Assembly: GCA_034440615.1 (NCBI GenBank)
Contig: JAOTOM010004822.1
Location: 368,001-432,000 of the forward strand
From: Ashinkailepas kermadecensis
Taxonomy: Eukaryota > Arthropoda > Thecostraca > Neolepadidae
Direction: 5' to 3'
Length of the DNA stretch: 64,000 nucleotides
In this document: positions 14,401 through 64,000 of the stretch, in pieces
How the letters are laid out: every line of letters starts with the position of its first letter
Numbering within the stretch: position 1 is the first letter of the stretch
Translations under genes and position numbers: made by a program
Notes under the pieces: generated by a model
Database searches by the model: none
What the model was told of the DNA's origin: nothing
What the model saw: the letters and a program-made list of their open reading frames with translations, nothing else

Positions 14401-14569
14401 GGCCCCAATCTCGACTTCCTGGTACGTCACTAGAGCTGAAATAGAAAACATATTCCGTTGTACCCTTTGTTTTAGCCAAAGTACAAGGCCATATCCAGAG
14501 TAGACCCACCCTGACTCGTTGGGCATTGGCGACTCGATAGGCTGGCATTGACCTAACTTTGGTGCAGAG

Positions 14570-62790
<48,221 letters not shown>

Positions 62791-64000
62791 GTCAGCCACC
62801 CACCCCCCTCTCTGGACATTGGTCGCACACTGGACACCAGGTCAGCCACCCACCCTGTCTATGGACAATCGCCTCACACTAGATACCAGATTAGCCACCC
62901 ACCCCCTCTCTGGACAGTCATATCACACTGGACACCAGGTCACCCAACCTCCTCCTCTTTGGACGGTCGTCTCACACTGGACACCAGGTCAGCCACCCAC
63001 CCCTCTGGACAGTCGTCTCACACTGGACACCAGGTCAGCCACCCACCCCTCTGGACAGTCGTCTCACACTGGACACCAGGTCAGCCACCCACCTCCTCTC
63101 TGCATGGTGGTCTCACACTGGACACCAGGTCAGCCACCCACCCCCTTTCTGGACAGTCTTATGGCACTGGAAACCAGGTCAGCCACCCACCCCTCTCTGG
63201 ACAGTGGTCTCACACTGGACACCAGATCAGTCACCCACGCCCTCTCTGTATGGTGGTCTCACACTGGACACCAGGTCAGTCACCCACCTCCTTTCTGGAC
63301 AGTGGTCCCACACTGTACACCAGGTCATTCACCCACCCCCTCTCTGGACAGTGGTCTCACACTGGATACCAGGTCAGTCACCCACCCCCTCTCTGGACAG
63401 TCGTCTCGCACTGAACACCAGGTCAGCAACCCACCCCTCTCTGTGTGGTGGTCTCACACTGGACACCAGGTCAGTCACCCACCTCCTTTCTGGACAGTGG
63501 TCCCACACTGTACACCAGGTCATTCACCCACCCCCTCTCTGGACAGTGGTCTCACACTGGATATCAGGTCAGTCACCCACCCCCTCTCTGGACAGTAGTC
63601 TCACACTCGACACCAGGTCAGTCATCCACTCCCTCTCTGGACAGTCGTCTCACACTGAACACCAGGTCAGCCACCCACCCCCTCTCTGGACAGTGATCTC
63701 ACATTGGACACCAGGTCAGTCACCCACCCTCTCTATGTACAGTCGCCTCACACTGGATACCAGGTCAGCCACCCATTCGCTCTCTGGACAGTCATATCAC
63801 ACTGGACACCAGGTCACCCAACCTCCTCCTCTCTGGACAGTCGTCTCACACTGGGCACCACGTCAGCCACCCAGCCCCTCTCTGGACATTGGTCTCATAC
63901 TGGACACCAGATTAGCCACCCACCCCCTCTCTGGACAGTAGTCTCACACTCGACACCAGGTCAGTCATCCACTCCCTCTCTGGACAGTAGTCTCACACTC
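62791..64000 (+). repeat. ~45-52 bp minisatellite starting at the mus81 exon 11 donor
   Basis: Over twenty units of caggtcagccacccaccccc followed by tctctggacagtcgtctcac and actggacac. The first unit is the genuine exon end plus donor (taccag/gtcagccaccc), and later units repeat accag/gtcagcc. It runs off the window. All long open frames here are artefacts of the repeat. Confidence 0.96.

Noticed and set aside
62819..63941. Pro/His/Thr-rich open frames of about 245-260 codons
   Set aside because: The repeat unit happens to be stop-free in several frames; this is a minisatellite, not a gene.

Overview
This is eukaryotic DNA from an animal, most likely an arthropod: there is one host gene with spliced exons, abundant non-LTR retrotransposons (I-clade with RNase H, and CR1/L2-like), tRNA-derived SINEs, hAT-type DNA elements, long di- and tetranucleotide microsatellites, and degenerate TTAGG-like (arthropod telomere-type) strings. 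I cannot fix the species; a chelicerate or crustacean would fit.

The host gene is mus81 (+ strand), the XPF-family nuclease subunit that cuts branched recombination and replication intermediates with an EME partner. I reconstructed eleven exons by protein similarity and splice-phase bookkeeping: 14570-14701, 43730-43852, 46372-46470, 47245-47446, 48665-48818, 51922-52226, 52543-52726, 52951-53124, 53804-53942, 55738-55913 and 62652-62790. They join into one open frame of 1827 nt (609 codons) running from the N-terminal helix-hairpin-helix region (NPLF...W), through the winged-helix domain, to the nuclease core (CVDNQET, GDF, ERKRLDD). The C-terminal helix-hairpin-helix exons lie beyond position 64000. 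Intron 1 is about 29 kb.

Layout. 1-4700: relics (a Penelope-type GIY-YIG fragment, small repeats). 4729-10757: a minus-strand I-clade LINE split by a plus-strand CR1/L2-like LINE (7056-9685). 10697-13216: a foldback palindrome, (AG)n, (TA)n and a second palindrome. 14160-14400: an array of a 13-bp motif just upstream of mus81 exon 1. 14702-43729 (intron 1): repeats, a second CR1/L2-like LINE (19321-22630) carrying three SINEs and a 64-bp retro-insert, and an I-clade LINE (23610-38300) cut in two by a 9.4-kb element with hAT hallmarks (25496-34868); an 816-bp hAT-type MITE lies at 42583-43398. 43853-64000: mus81 introns with many minisatellites, and a third I-clade LINE (about 56690-61675).

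The most interesting observations are: (i) three intronic minisatellites that begin exactly at mus81 5' splice sites and repeat the splice-donor sequence; (ii) a compact hairpin at the 3' end of the I-clade LINEs, of the SINEs and of 41-66 bp 'tail-only' retro-insertions, with compensatory base changes; (iii) a 9.4-kb hAT-like element with 8-bp target duplication splitting a LINE codon-for-codon; (iv) a hAT MITE whose empty site is preserved in a paralogous repeat 26 kb away; (v) a partial duplication of mus81 exon 2; and (vi) recurring acceptor-6 nt-donor modules in the giant intron.
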